Under the pieces are notes generated by a model that was not told the origin of the DNA, searched no databases, and worked only from the letters and a program-made list of their open reading frames with translations. Below, piece by piece: positions 29,601 to 38,979 of a stretch of DNA of 64,000 nt. Location: contig JAIYAX010000012.1 of the NCBI GenBank assembly GCA_027488815.1, positions 595,379 through 659,378 of the forward strand, written 5' to 3'. The position numbers and the translations under genes were made by a program. The stretch is from Cytophagaceae bacterium (lineage in GTDB: Bacteria > Bacteroidota > Bacteroidia > Cytophagales > JAIYAX01). The first letter of the stretch is position 1. Each line of letters starts with the position of its first letter.

Positions 29601-32600
29601 TCAGGTGAGGTTGCGTCGATTTGTTTATGTGTTTGGTCGCTACTTTCAAGGAAATGCGGGTAATGCAATATTCTCAGAATTAAGTGATACAGCTTATTTC
29701 AGGGGAAGAGTAGAATTTTTAGGCAACAAAACCTTTGTTTATTTTCAACGACAAGTCAGATTTGACAGTGCTCTTGTTTTTGGAGATAATAATCCTGATG
29801 TTAGGTTTAATGAAACTGCAAATGCACCAAATATCAGCTATTTTTACGGGCCTGTTATCATTGGTAATGGTGGTCAGTACATATTCCGCCGTGGTAGCCA
29901 AATGTTTGATAACTTCACAGCTGGCAACAATTTAACATTACGTTTCACTGAGACAGACCCGGGAACAGGTTTTGGAGGTAGGTCAACAGTTATTAGGGGT
30001 AATGTAGTGATTGGAACAGGTGGTTCAGCGTATTTTCGACATTTGAGTAGATTCTTAGGCAGGTTCACCAAAGGTTCAGGAGGTGACATCAGATTTTGCA
30101 CCAACAACGACTCTACTTATTTCGCAGGGCAGGTAAGTTTTGCAGGAGGTACATCCCAGATTCAATTCAATCGAACGGTATTTTTTGATAGCTCACTTAC
30201 CATTGGGAATACCAATGGAAGTATTATTATAAATGATCAATCAACCAACACACCTGGGTCACTTTTCTCAAGATTTAGGGGTAATGTGACCATAGGATCA
30301 GGAAGCAACATCATCAGCAACCGGCGGGTACAATTTTCAGGTACTCTTATTATTGGGGACAACTCAGTATTTAGTACCAATTCCATTGATGGGGGATCAG
30401 CTATCACAAACACCTCTACTTTCCTTGATACAGTTAGGTTAGGAAATACTTGCACAGCCAACTTTTCCCGAATTAGTCAATTTGCCTCCAATTTGATCTT
30501 CGGGGATAATTGTACTGTAAATCTAAATGCGAGTGGAGGGGCAGTTGAGTTTAATAGTGCCCCAACTACTGCCCTCTGGCGATTAGGTGTAAACTGCGTG
30601 GTTACCTTTAACCCAGGCTCTGCAAATACAATACGCAACTTTAATTTGGGGCCCTTTACCCGTGTGATCTTTAACAACAACGGTATAAACAACACCTTCC
30701 GCACGATCAATTTCACTAGATTCGTTACGGTTTTCTTTAATTCCCTTGGTGGAGTAAATTCAATTACCAATGGAATAACAGGAAATAACACCTGTGGGTC
30801 ATGGAACTACATCAGGACCAATGTGCCTAATCAACAAACTGTTATTAATTTAGGTACTGCAAGTACTGTTGATGAGTTTGTAGCCCAAGACATTAATAGT
30901 ACAGGCTCTTTATTGACCATCAACTCAGGGGTCAATTTGGTCAATAATACAGGAGCCATCACCTTTACTTCCGCACGTACTCCAAGAACTTATTTTTGGG
31001 TAAGAGGCACAAACAATACCCAGCTTTGGAGTGACTCAACCAACTGGTCTCTCACCAGTGGTGTCACCACCAGCCCAACTGCAGGACTTTGTATCCCCTC
31101 ACCTGTGGACAGCGTGGTGTTTGATAACAATTCATTTAATGGAACTAGAAGAACTGTAGTGATCGATTTGCTCAATGTATTCAGCAAAGGCATGAATTGG
31201 ACCAATGGAATCACAAATGCACCTGAATTGCAAGGAATTGCTCAAAACACTCTAAACATCAATGGTGAGCTTACCATGCCAGGCGGTTTGATGACCAATA
31301 CTTTTGCTGGCTTAACGCAATTTGGCTCAGCAGAAGTAGGCACAAAACGTATTAATACAAATGGAGTTACCTTCAATGGTCCGATATTATTTAACAGTCA
31401 ATTTGGTAACTGGCTGATGACCAGTAATTTCTTCGTTGGGAATGGATTTAATGGGAACATCACCTTAAGAAGGGGGAATGTGAATGCCAACACCACAGGT
31501 GTTCGTATCGCATTGCAAGGTTCTTGGACTGTAGAACCAGCAAATGCCCCAGCGCCAGCCCCTTCCTTTACAGCAGGTATAAGTACTGTAGAGTTTTTTG
31601 GAGCAACCTCAGGAGTCGATATCATTACAAGAGGGAATGATTTCTATAATTTGACGGTCAACAAGACCAATGTAGGAGAGATCGTCGAAATAAGAAACAA
31701 TGCTATTGTAGTTAGAAATGACCTTCGATTGGTGAGAGGACAGCTTACTGATGCGGGCAATGGATTTGATGAAGGTGCTTTCCAGATATCAGGTAATACT
31801 ACAGGCACAGGCCTTCTTCTGGTCACAAATAATGCAACTTTACATATAGGGCGTTCAGGTGCTTGGGCAGGGGGAACCGATGATGGAACAGTTGGCAATG
31901 CAGGTTCCCCAGGCGTTGGAGCTACTAACAATACCACCTTTCCAACCGGATGGAATACCGCTCAATGTAGCCTTGAAGTAAATAGTCGGGTAATCTACCG
32001 AAGACATGGTTTCCAGCCTGTGTCAGGTGTTCCTAATTATGGAATATTAGAGTGCCTTAACCCTAATCCTTGTGGTGCAACTTGCCCAAGAATGAGGTAT
32101 GCAACCGGACCTTTGACCATTTTTGGGCAGCTGATCCTACTAAACGGTATCTATTTGGCTGACAGTGGCTTCCAGATAACATTCTCCGCTTCAACAGCCC
32201 TTACTATGGAGGCTTTTTCTGAGTTACAATTGGGTAGGGCTGCTTCACGCACTATTTTCCCATTGAACTTTGTAACTGCTAATATGAATCTTGACGCCAC
32301 CAGCACCGTGGTGTACAACAGCGGTGTTCCCGGAGGTCCAAACATTCAGGATGTGGCATCATTAGCAGGAGCTGGAAACAACAGCTACGGAAACGTTATC
32401 ATCCGCAAATCGCTTGCTTATCGTGGATTTGCAGTTGGAGCCACACCTACTGTTTTTGCAGAAACAACAGGAAGTTATGCGGATAAACGACTTATAGGGA
32501 ATATCATCGTAAGAGGTAATCTGACCATTGAGAATCGAAATTCTTTTGATGTAACTACCGGTAACTTTTTAATTGACTTAAGAGGCAATTGGGTAGGGCA

Positions 32601-33906
32601 AACGGATTCCCGATTCGAGTCCAGAGGAGGAACTGTTCTCATGTCAGGTGGAAACGCTCAAACCATAGCTGCAGGAACCAGCCAACATGATTTCAACATC
32701 ATTCAAGTTAATAAGACTGGGAATAATGTTACCTTAAATACTCCGGTAATTTCACGTACCCGGGTTGATTTTACCAATAGGTACATCGTAGCAACATCGG
32801 TTAACCATTTGTTTTTCCAGGATAATGCCACAGTAGGTACCGGAGGAAATGCACCAAGAAATGCTTCTCACGTCATTGGTTGGGCAAGAAAACAAGGAGA
32901 TGATGCCTTTACTTTCCCAGTGGGTAATGGTCAGTTTTACAGGGCAATTGGTATTTCAGCCCCTCCGAGTGCGACAACCGTGTTTGCAGCAAATTATGTT
33001 CGTGCATTCCCCCAAGGCTCTGTAGGTGCCCCACTAGATGCATCTTTAAGAAACATTAGCGTTTTAGAATATTGGAACCTTGACCGAATCGTAAATGCTG
33101 GTGGAGGCAACTCTGCCGCACAGGTTACGCTCTCTTGGGTTGATATTGTGTCTGGGGGTGTTGGTACTTTTGACTCAGTAGTCGTAACTCGCTGGAACGG
33201 TACTTTTTGGGCCAATAGTGGACCTGCTCCTGGGGGTCCCAATCGAACGGGAAATAATCTTAATGGCACGGTAACTACCTCTGCTGCCCTGGATGTGTTT
33301 AGCCCTTTCACTTTAGGCTCGGTAGCAAGATTTATATTTAATCCCCTTCCGGTCAATCTGATCAGCTTTAATGTAACCCAAAGTGCCTCAACAGCAATTA
33401 GCGTCTGGAAAGTAGCCGAGGAGCAGGAAGTAAGAGAATACCAGATTGAGCGCAGTATCGATGGAAAAAGTTTTAGCCCTATAACTAGTATAGCAAGCCT
33501 TAAGTCATCTTCAGCAGAATATAGGTTTGTCGATCAATCTCCTGCTTCGGGTTGGAATTACTACCGATTAAGAACCATTGAAGACAATGGAGATGTAAGG
33601 CTATCCTCTGTAGTTTCCTTGTATTTTGAAACAGGTAAAGGCTTTAACCTTTCATTATTCCCTAACCCAGTTACTGGTGGAAACCTTACGATTAAGTCCT
33701 TTGAAGGGAAAGCGAACATCAGGCTTAACTCAATTGTAGATCCTATGGGTCGTAGGATTGACCTTGGTAAATCAGAGACGGGGCTCTTTGAGACAGAACT
33801 TCAAATACAGTTAAGCCCTTCTCTGGCTTCTGGAATCTACTACGCATTGGTTGAAGTTGAAGGTGGAAACGGAGAGCTTGAGCGTATCAAATTCATTGTT
33901 CAGTAA
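26689..33906 (+). CDS. Giant secreted repeat/beta-helix-like protein, T9SS cargo
   Basis: Signal peptide; three W(V)xGxxNW modules; C-terminal type-A-like sorting domain FNLSLFPNPVTGGNLTIKS...ASGIYYALVEVEGG. Confidence 0.9.
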   Translation: MRLKPTTLTTATVFVLLFSLLQPAYAQRFWVGGSGNWSDTTRWATSSGGAGGASVPTESDNVFFDANSNGVGTAAFTVTLDVPSVVNQLNFTGTDGIATFAGVNSLTVHSTVTTVANWNPTFTGVFVLAGNLPFTTSNINFTGQNFAGGIRVSANVDGAGWQCISGTLSTVGAIQLVRGILNLNNRPVTAQSISANDPGNFDRSLLMGASLVTLNGSGNIIDFTDNLGAFTFDPGTATVNMATTGGITVICGNSSKTMPILNATSPGSSMVIQPTNTIGNTTTFRAISSVKTTLNFTGGGNSLFSSTITVPNSSSASFGGRNLQFDASLLVTTGSVFSFTNVGTTIFNASLTTNATSSLTFTNSMTTGTFNGPITFGGTTVAFNNSGSNTFANTAPITQNVGTVSFSNNGNNYNGNITLGQNVIWRFSNVGVSNIAATSELRSIALCGTVGTYPTVNAVTGTAFINIATPRTWYNLRIGSLNVTGSLIASFGSVNLGGNTNVTFGTASDTRVVYWVGGSGNWNDQNRWSTFSGGPGGECVPGTVDSVVFDANSFSSAGTVNLNATATIRDINAGAITQNVNISGASLMNINRSAIFSGLLSVNIPSLNFVSVASGVFNPNLSTINSPTVINKTTGSLILGSTLNVTNSFTITSGSFNSSSNILNVQTLRADAPGGSVVDFQNSTINVSGGVSGFDLSFATTNLTAGLLLNGSNIVILGVVETDFRNGNKTLFDVTITSVGNMSITADNSPTIYTYNNIVIQSDGFFSDLSTSRKIINNVTTGLNSNFTLFGTNNLINGTVSIGSITNALRNVAFNNSNTFNGSVTVAGPSNASDRVQFFNSRFNSTVTLNSNGGRAQFRNNCYFVGAVDIQNDLTASDPAAIFFGTDTFETNFNLGNGSIARFTNLNTVGTSTVFLGPVTVGNDIAVGNCDSQRDIEFYSPVTVGNNTTFQFCNSAGRSTFFSNLTIGTNSQVRLRRFVYVFGRYFQGNAGNAIFSELSDTAYFRGRVEFLGNKTFVYFQRQVRFDSALVFGDNNPDVRFNETANAPNISYFYGPVIIGNGGQYIFRRGSQMFDNFTAGNNLTLRFTETDPGTGFGGRSTVIRGNVVIGTGGSAYFRHLSRFLGRFTKGSGGDIRFCTNNDSTYFAGQVSFAGGTSQIQFNRTVFFDSSLTIGNTNGSIIINDQSTNTPGSLFSRFRGNVTIGSGSNIISNRRVQFSGTLIIGDNSVFSTNSIDGGSAITNTSTFLDTVRLGNTCTANFSRISQFASNLIFGDNCTVNLNASGGAVEFNSAPTTALWRLGVNCVVTFNPGSANTIRNFNLGPFTRVIFNNNGINNTFRTINFTRFVTVFFNSLGGVNSITNGITGNNTCGSWNYIRTNVPNQQTVINLGTASTVDEFVAQDINSTGSLLTINSGVNLVNNTGAITFTSARTPRTYFWVRGTNNTQLWSDSTNWSLTSGVTTSPTAGLCIPSPVDSVVFDNNSFNGTRRTVVIDLLNVFSKGMNWTNGITNAPELQGIAQNTLNINGELTMPGGLMTNTFAGLTQFGSAEVGTKRINTNGVTFNGPILFNSQFGNWLMTSNFFVGNGFNGNITLRRGNVNANTTGVRIALQGSWTVEPANAPAPAPSFTAGISTVEFFGATSGVDIITRGNDFYNLTVNKTNVGEIVEIRNNAIVVRNDLRLVRGQLTDAGNGFDEGAFQISGNTTGTGLLLVTNNATLHIGRSGAWAGGTDDGTVGNAGSPGVGATNNTTFPTGWNTAQCSLEVNSRVIYRRHGFQPVSGVPNYGILECLNPNPCGATCPRMRYATGPLTIFGQLILLNGIYLADSGFQITFSASTALTMEAFSELQLGRAASRTIFPLNFVTANMNLDATSTVVYNSGVPGGPNIQDVASLAGAGNNSYGNVIIRKSLAYRGFAVGATPTVFAETTGSYADKRLIGNIIVRGNLTIENRNSFDVTTGNFLIDLRGNWVGQTDSRFESRGGTVLMSGGNAQTIAAGTSQHDFNIIQVNKTGNNVTLNTPVISRTRVDFTNRYIVATSVNHLFFQDNATVGTGGNAPRNASHVIGWARKQGDDAFTFPVGNGQFYRAIGISAPPSATTVFAANYVRAFPQGSVGAPLDASLRNISVLEYWNLDRIVNAGGGNSAAQVTLSWVDIVSGGVGTFDSVVVTRWNGTFWANSGPAPGGPNRTGNNLNGTVTTSAALDVFSPFTLGSVARFIFNPLPVNLISFNVTQSASTAISVWKVAEEQEVREYQIERSIDGKSFSPITSIASLKSSSAEYRFVDQSPASGWNYYRLRTIEDNGDVRLSSVVSLYFETGKGFNLSLFPNPVTGGNLTIKSFEGKANIRLNSIVDPMGRRIDLGKSETGLFETELQIQLSPSLASGIYYALVEVEGGNGELERIKFIVQ

Positions 33907-33926
33907 TCACATTAACATTTCTTTTG

Positions 33927-33952
33927 AAAGGCGGTCTTTTCCGCCTTTTTTT
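33927..33952 (+). terminator. Rho-independent terminator
   Basis: AAAGGCGG-TCTTTT-CCGCCTTTTTTT. Confidence 0.8.
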
Positions 33953-33957
33953 GTTTT

Positions 33958-34995
33958 ATGATTTATCTGAGCATACTCAAGCCCTTACTATTTCTACTTG
34001 ACGCCGAGACCGCCCATCGCATCACTTTTTCTTTATTGGGCTGGTTGGTAAAGCTCAGGATTCCTATCAAGTGGTTTGTTAAGACTGAATCGCTTAGCCC
34101 AGCCGAGGAAACAGAGTTGTTTGGGCTGAAATTTCCTAACCGATTAGGACTTGCAGCCGGCTTTGATAAAAACGCTAAACTAATGGAGGTCTGGAAGCAA
34201 CTGGGCTTCGGGTTTATCGAGATCGGTACAGTTACTCCAAAGCCTCAGAAAGGGAACGATGCTCCCAGATTGTTCAGGCTTGTCAACGATGAAGCATTGA
34301 TCAACAGAATGGGATTTAACAATGACGGCTGCGATGCCATCGTGGAAAGACTAAAGAAGCGCCCCAGAGGGCTGATCGTTGGCGGCAATATTGGCAAAAA
34401 CAAATACACTCCTCAGGAGCAGGCAATAGAAGATTATCGCTACTGTATGCAATCCATGCATTCAGTAGTTGATTTCTTCACCATCAACATTAGCTCTCCA
34501 AACACCCCGGGTCTTCGAAACCTTCAGGACAAGGAACCTCTGAAGGATCTGCTGTCCTCCTTGGCTACTTTGAACTCAACTTTTCCACATCCACGTCCAT
34601 TGTTGCTAAAAATTGCACCTGATTTGAGCGAAAACCAATTGGATGATGTGATCGAAGTCGTTAAGGAGACCAAAATTGATGGTTTGATTGCGACCAACAC
34701 GACCATTTCAAGAGAAGGCTTAAGCTATCCGGTTACTTATTTGGATCAGTTAGGCTCAGGAGGATTAAGTGGAAAGCCTTTGTTACAACGATCTAATGAA
34801 GTACTCGGGTTGATTATCAGAAAAACGGAAGGCAAGCTGCCTGTTGTTGCAGTCGGGGGAGTTATGAATGGAGAGGATGCTGTAACCAAATTGAACTTAG
34901 GCGCAGAATTGGTTCAGGTGTACTCAGGTTTTGTGTATAGAGGACCTGAGCTGATCGTGGATATCCGAAAGGCCATTCAGCGGTTTTTATCGTAA
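33958..34995 (+). CDS. pyrD: Dihydroorotate dehydrogenase (quinone)
   Basis: GLAAGFDKNA, NRMGFNNDG, INISSPNTPGLR, LIATNTT. Confidence 0.95.
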   Translation: MIYLSILKPLLFLLDAETAHRITFSLLGWLVKLRIPIKWFVKTESLSPAEETELFGLKFPNRLGLAAGFDKNAKLMEVWKQLGFGFIEIGTVTPKPQKGNDAPRLFRLVNDEALINRMGFNNDGCDAIVERLKKRPRGLIVGGNIGKNKYTPQEQAIEDYRYCMQSMHSVVDFFTINISSPNTPGLRNLQDKEPLKDLLSSLATLNSTFPHPRPLLLKIAPDLSENQLDDVIEVVKETKIDGLIATNTTISREGLSYPVTYLDQLGSGGLSGKPLLQRSNEVLGLIIRKTEGKLPVVAVGGVMNGEDAVTKLNLGAELVQVYSGFVYRGPELIVDIRKAIQRFLS

Positions 34996-35023
34996 TTTCG
35001 GGTTTTGAGGCTCAGGCTCAACC

Positions 35024-37486
35024 ATGGCGCAAAACACCTACAAGCAGAATACACCAAGAAGACCCTCACAAAAAGAGGCCCCTGTTGCAGAGCAGACCTC
35101 TTCAAAGTTTGAATTTCTCAAAGATCCTAGATTGTTTTTGGCACTGGGTTTTCTTTTCATGGCTTTGTCCATTTTTCTATTTGGAGCTATGTTATCCTAC
35201 TTATTTACCGGGCCTGAAGACCAAAGTCTACTGATTACCAATGACTCACTTCCGATTGCTGAATCAGGGAAAGAAGTCCAGAACTGGCTAGGAATGTTAG
35301 GGGCAAGGGCTGCCCACTTTTTGATGTATTTTCTGTTTGGGGTAAGTTCGATTTTGTTTACTCCTATCATGTTTGGAATAGGTTTCAGGCTGGTGTTTAA
35401 ACGAGATTTATTCCCTATTGGAAGACTTAGTCTTTTTTTAGCTTTTGCAGCTATCTGGCTTTCAACAACCTTAGGGCTAATGGTTTACAATACTTCTACA
35501 GAGGCAGTCAACAGCTACCTCTCAGGAGCCATTGGTTACGAGCTTGCTATTCTGGCTCATGGGTTTCTTGGCTGGGGAGCCTATTTGCTACTTGTTGTCT
35601 TACTCATCGTTTTTGCCATTTTTTTCTTCAACATTACCAGACTTTCCTTTTTGGAAACTGCTCCAGCCTCTACAATTCCTGTTAATGAAGAGGTTCCTCC
35701 CTTGGTAGGTAACGATGAAACTGACGCTGAGGAGCTCTTAGAGGAAGAACCTTTAGAGGAAGATACAGATACCTGGGTGATCAAAGACCTTCATCAGGAA
35801 GAGAAAGTTGTTGAAAATGCTCCTACCCAAAGTCCACCCTCATCCATCCCTGATTTTACCGTTAATGGAAGGGAACTGCAAACCGAAGCTCCTGACCAAA
35901 AATCTATTGATCCTCCCCTTGAGGAAGAGAATTTTGTAGTCAACCTACCTGCCGAAGAAAGCAAGGGAACCCAATCGGTTAACTATGACCCTACGCTCGA
36001 TCTGCCAAGCTATCAATACCCTCCGCTTGACCTTCTCAACGAGTATGACAGCAAGGTCCAAGTGACCAAAGGAGAGCTTGAAGCGAATATGGAGAATATC
36101 GTAAAGACACTAAGTCATTACAATATTGAGATTGCCAAGATAGAAGCCACTATTGGTCCAACGGTAACCCTATACGAAATCATACCTGCTGCAGGAGTTC
36201 GAATCTCGAAAATAAAAGGCTTGGTAGATGATATTGCATTGAACCTAGCGGCTCTTGGCATCAGGATCATTGCACCCATGCCGGGCAAAGGAACCATCGG
36301 GATCGAAGTGCCTAATAAAAGCCGGGAGATGGTGTCCATCAGGTCCATGTTGTCTTCAGAGAAGTTTCTCAAGTCCGATAAGGACTTACCCGTTGCGCTT
36401 GGCAAAACCATTTCCAATGAAGTGTTTGTTGCTGACCTTGCTAAGATGCCTCATTTGTTAATGGCAGGTGCAACAGGCCAAGGAAAGTCAGTTGGATTAA
36501 ATGTTATTCTGACTTCTTTGATTTACAAGAAGCATCCCTCTCAACTCAAGTTTGTTCTGGTCGACCCCAAAAAGGTTGAGCTGACCTTGTTTAACCATAT
36601 TGAAAGGCATTTTTTGGCACAGTTGCCGGGTTCTCCTGAAGCCATTATCACAGATACTCGTAAAGTGGTCAACACCCTCAACAGCCTCTGCATCGAGATG
36701 GATGAACGATATGACCTGCTTAAGGATGCCCAATGTCGAAGCCTGAAAGAGTATAATACCAAGTTTGTGGAAAGGAGGCTCAATCCTCAGAAAGGCCACC
36801 GCTTTTTGCCTTTTATTGTGTTGGTCATTGACGAGCTTGCAGACCTGATGATGACAGCGGGTAAAGAAGTTGAAACACCTATCGCCAGGCTAGCCCAGCT
36901 TGCCAGAGCAATTGGAATACATTTGGTGGTAGCTACTCAAAGACCATCAGTTAATGTGATCACGGGTATCATAAAGGCCAATTTTCCAGTGCGGCTTTCA
37001 TTTAAAGTATCTTCAAAGATTGACTCGAGAACCATACTTGACACCGGAGGGGCCGAGCAATTGATCGGACAAGGCGATATGCTACTCAGCATGGGCTCTG
37101 ATTTGGTGAGAATTCAATGTGCTTTTGTTGATACCCCTGAGGTAGAGCGTGTTTGCGATTTCATTGGTCAGCAAAGAGGCTATGATACGGCATACCAATT
37201 ACCCGAGTATGTCTCAGATGACGAAGAAGGTGTATCTGATTTTGATTTTTCAGAACGTGACCCTATGTTTGAGGAAGCTGCCCGGTTGATTGTAACCCAC
37301 CAGCAAGGCAGCACCTCCCTCATTCAGCGTAAACTTAAATTGGGATATAACAGAGCAGGAAGACTCATTGATCAGCTCGAGTCAGCAGGTATTGTCGGCC
37401 CATTTGAAGGTAGTAAGGCCAGAGAAGTGTTGATCCTTGACGAATATAGTTTGGAACAGAAATTGAATAGCCTCAAAAACGAATAA
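35024..37486 (+). CDS. ftsK: FtsK/SpoIIIE DNA translocase
   Basis: N-terminal TMs, GATGQGKSVGLNVIL Walker A, VIDELADLMM Walker B, gamma-domain-like C-terminus. Confidence 0.95.
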   Translation: MAQNTYKQNTPRRPSQKEAPVAEQTSSKFEFLKDPRLFLALGFLFMALSIFLFGAMLSYLFTGPEDQSLLITNDSLPIAESGKEVQNWLGMLGARAAHFLMYFLFGVSSILFTPIMFGIGFRLVFKRDLFPIGRLSLFLAFAAIWLSTTLGLMVYNTSTEAVNSYLSGAIGYELAILAHGFLGWGAYLLLVVLLIVFAIFFFNITRLSFLETAPASTIPVNEEVPPLVGNDETDAEELLEEEPLEEDTDTWVIKDLHQEEKVVENAPTQSPPSSIPDFTVNGRELQTEAPDQKSIDPPLEEENFVVNLPAEESKGTQSVNYDPTLDLPSYQYPPLDLLNEYDSKVQVTKGELEANMENIVKTLSHYNIEIAKIEATIGPTVTLYEIIPAAGVRISKIKGLVDDIALNLAALGIRIIAPMPGKGTIGIEVPNKSREMVSIRSMLSSEKFLKSDKDLPVALGKTISNEVFVADLAKMPHLLMAGATGQGKSVGLNVILTSLIYKKHPSQLKFVLVDPKKVELTLFNHIERHFLAQLPGSPEAIITDTRKVVNTLNSLCIEMDERYDLLKDAQCRSLKEYNTKFVERRLNPQKGHRFLPFIVLVIDELADLMMTAGKEVETPIARLAQLARAIGIHLVVATQRPSVNVITGIIKANFPVRLSFKVSSKIDSRTILDTGGAEQLIGQGDMLLSMGSDLVRIQCAFVDTPEVERVCDFIGQQRGYDTAYQLPEYVSDDEEGVSDFDFSERDPMFEEAARLIVTHQQGSTSLIQRKLKLGYNRAGRLIDQLESAGIVGPFEGSKAREVLILDEYSLEQKLNSLKNE

Positions 37487-37498
37487 TTTTACCCCTTA

Positions 37499-38143
37499 AT
37501 GTTTAGATACCTTTTATCCTCTTTGTTGGTTTTTGCTGTATCCAGCTTAGTTTTCGCTCAGTATGACCCTAAGGCACTTCAGATTTTGGATGCGATGAGT
37601 TCAAAATATAAAGCAATGGGATCTTTTAAAGCGGATTTCAGCTACAATCTCGAAAGCCCGGCGAGTGGCATTAACGAGACGTACAAAGGGAGCATTGTGG
37701 TTAAAAATGAAAAATTTCATTTGAATCTGGGAACGCAGGAGGTCATCAATGACGGTAATACGGTGTACACGTATCTGAAAGAAACCAATGAAGTCAACAT
37801 TGCCAACTACGAGCCTGATGAAGGTGAAATCACTCCAACCGAAATCTATACCATGTACAAAAAGGGCTTTAAGTACCTCTATGCTGAAGAAGTAACAGAA
37901 GGAGGTCAGGCCTATGATGTCATAGATCTGGTACCTGAAGATAAAAACAAACAGTTTTTTAAAATCAAGATTACAATTCATAAGAAAGACAAGACAGTAA
38001 AGCGTTGGAAAATTTTCGAGAAGAACGGTAACCGGTATACGTATGACATTAAATCATTTGTCCCCAACCATGCCGTAACTGAGCAGTTTTTCAAATGGGA
38101 TAAATCGAAACATCCCGGTGTTCAGGTAGTTGACTTAAGGTAA
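37499..38143 (+). CDS. lolA: LolA-like outer membrane lipoprotein carrier
   Basis: Signal peptide, KAMGSFKADFSYNLESP, LVPEDKNKQFFKIKI; downstream of ftsK. Confidence 0.8.
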   Translation: MFRYLLSSLLVFAVSSLVFAQYDPKALQILDAMSSKYKAMGSFKADFSYNLESPASGINETYKGSIVVKNEKFHLNLGTQEVINDGNTVYTYLKETNEVNIANYEPDEGEITPTEIYTMYKKGFKYLYAEEVTEGGQAYDVIDLVPEDKNKQFFKIKITIHKKDKTVKRWKIFEKNGNRYTYDIKSFVPNHAVTEQFFKWDKSKHPGVQVVDLR

Positions 38144-38144
38144 T

Positions 38145-38957
38145 TTGAATCGTTCACAGCTTGTTCAACAGATCCGGGAAAAAGGCAGTTATCTCTGCGT
38201 AGGGCTCGATCCTGACCCAACTAAGTTGCCGGATCATTTAAAGACAGACCCAAATCCTGTTTTTAGATTTTGCAAAGAAATCATTGAGCATACCGCCCCT
38301 TTTTGTGTAGCATTTAAGCCCAACTTGGCCTTTTTTGAAGCGATGGGGCCTGAAGGCTTGCATTTCTTCCAGCAGGTTGTTTCAGCTATTCCATCCACGC
38401 ATCTGGTCATAGCAGATGCCAAGAGAGGCGACATAGGAAATACGGCAGAGCAATATGCCAAGGCCTTTTTTGAGCAATATAAAGTAGATGCCATTACGTT
38501 GTCGCCTTACATGGGGCTTGACTCGATAAAGCCATTTGTACAAGAACCGGGCAAATGGGCGATCGTTTTAGCCCTTACTTCCAATCCGGGCAGTGCTGAT
38601 TTTCAAAAATTGGAGCTCCAAAATGGTAAGAAGCTATTCGAGGAAGTGACAAGTCGACTGGCAGCTGCCTTTCAGGATGATCAACTGATGTTTGTAGCAG
38701 GGGCGACACATAAAGATGAGCTTAAAAAATTAAGGGCCATCGCTCCTTCTCATTTTTTCCTGGTACCCGGCGTGGGAGCACAAGGGGGAAGTCTTGAAGA
38801 AGTGAGCCATGCGCTGATGAACAAGGATGTTGGCATACTTGTGAATGCCTCCAGATCCATCATTTATGCATCTTCAGGGCTTGATTTTGCTGAAGCGGCT
38901 GCAAAGGAGGCGCAGAAGATGCAAGTAGAAATGAGGGCTATGCTCGCAAAGGCTTAA
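38145..38957 (+). CDS. pyrF: Orotidine 5'-phosphate decarboxylase (TTG start)
   Basis: LCVGLDPDPTKLP, KPNLAFFEA, DAKRGDIGNTAEQYA. Confidence 0.94.
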   Translation: MNRSQLVQQIREKGSYLCVGLDPDPTKLPDHLKTDPNPVFRFCKEIIEHTAPFCVAFKPNLAFFEAMGPEGLHFFQQVVSAIPSTHLVIADAKRGDIGNTAEQYAKAFFEQYKVDAITLSPYMGLDSIKPFVQEPGKWAIVLALTSNPGSADFQKLELQNGKKLFEEVTSRLAAAFQDDQLMFVAGATHKDELKKLRAIAPSHFFLVPGVGAQGGSLEEVSHALMNKDVGILVNASRSIIYASSGLDFAEAAAKEAQKMQVEMRAMLAKA

Positions 38958-38979
38958 AACGAACCATTAAATTGCTGCA

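Noticed and set aside
26766-33356. Many minus-strand ORFs (e.g. 27012-27479, 27504-27881, 30477-30791, 32994-33356) opposite the giant gene
   Set aside because: Antisense shadow ORFs inside one clearly coding + frame; sequences are V/P/L-rich with no starts, domains or signals that make sense.
37601-37981. 126-aa minus ORF opposite lolA
   Set aside because: Antisense to a plausible LolA frame; no start context or homology I recognise.
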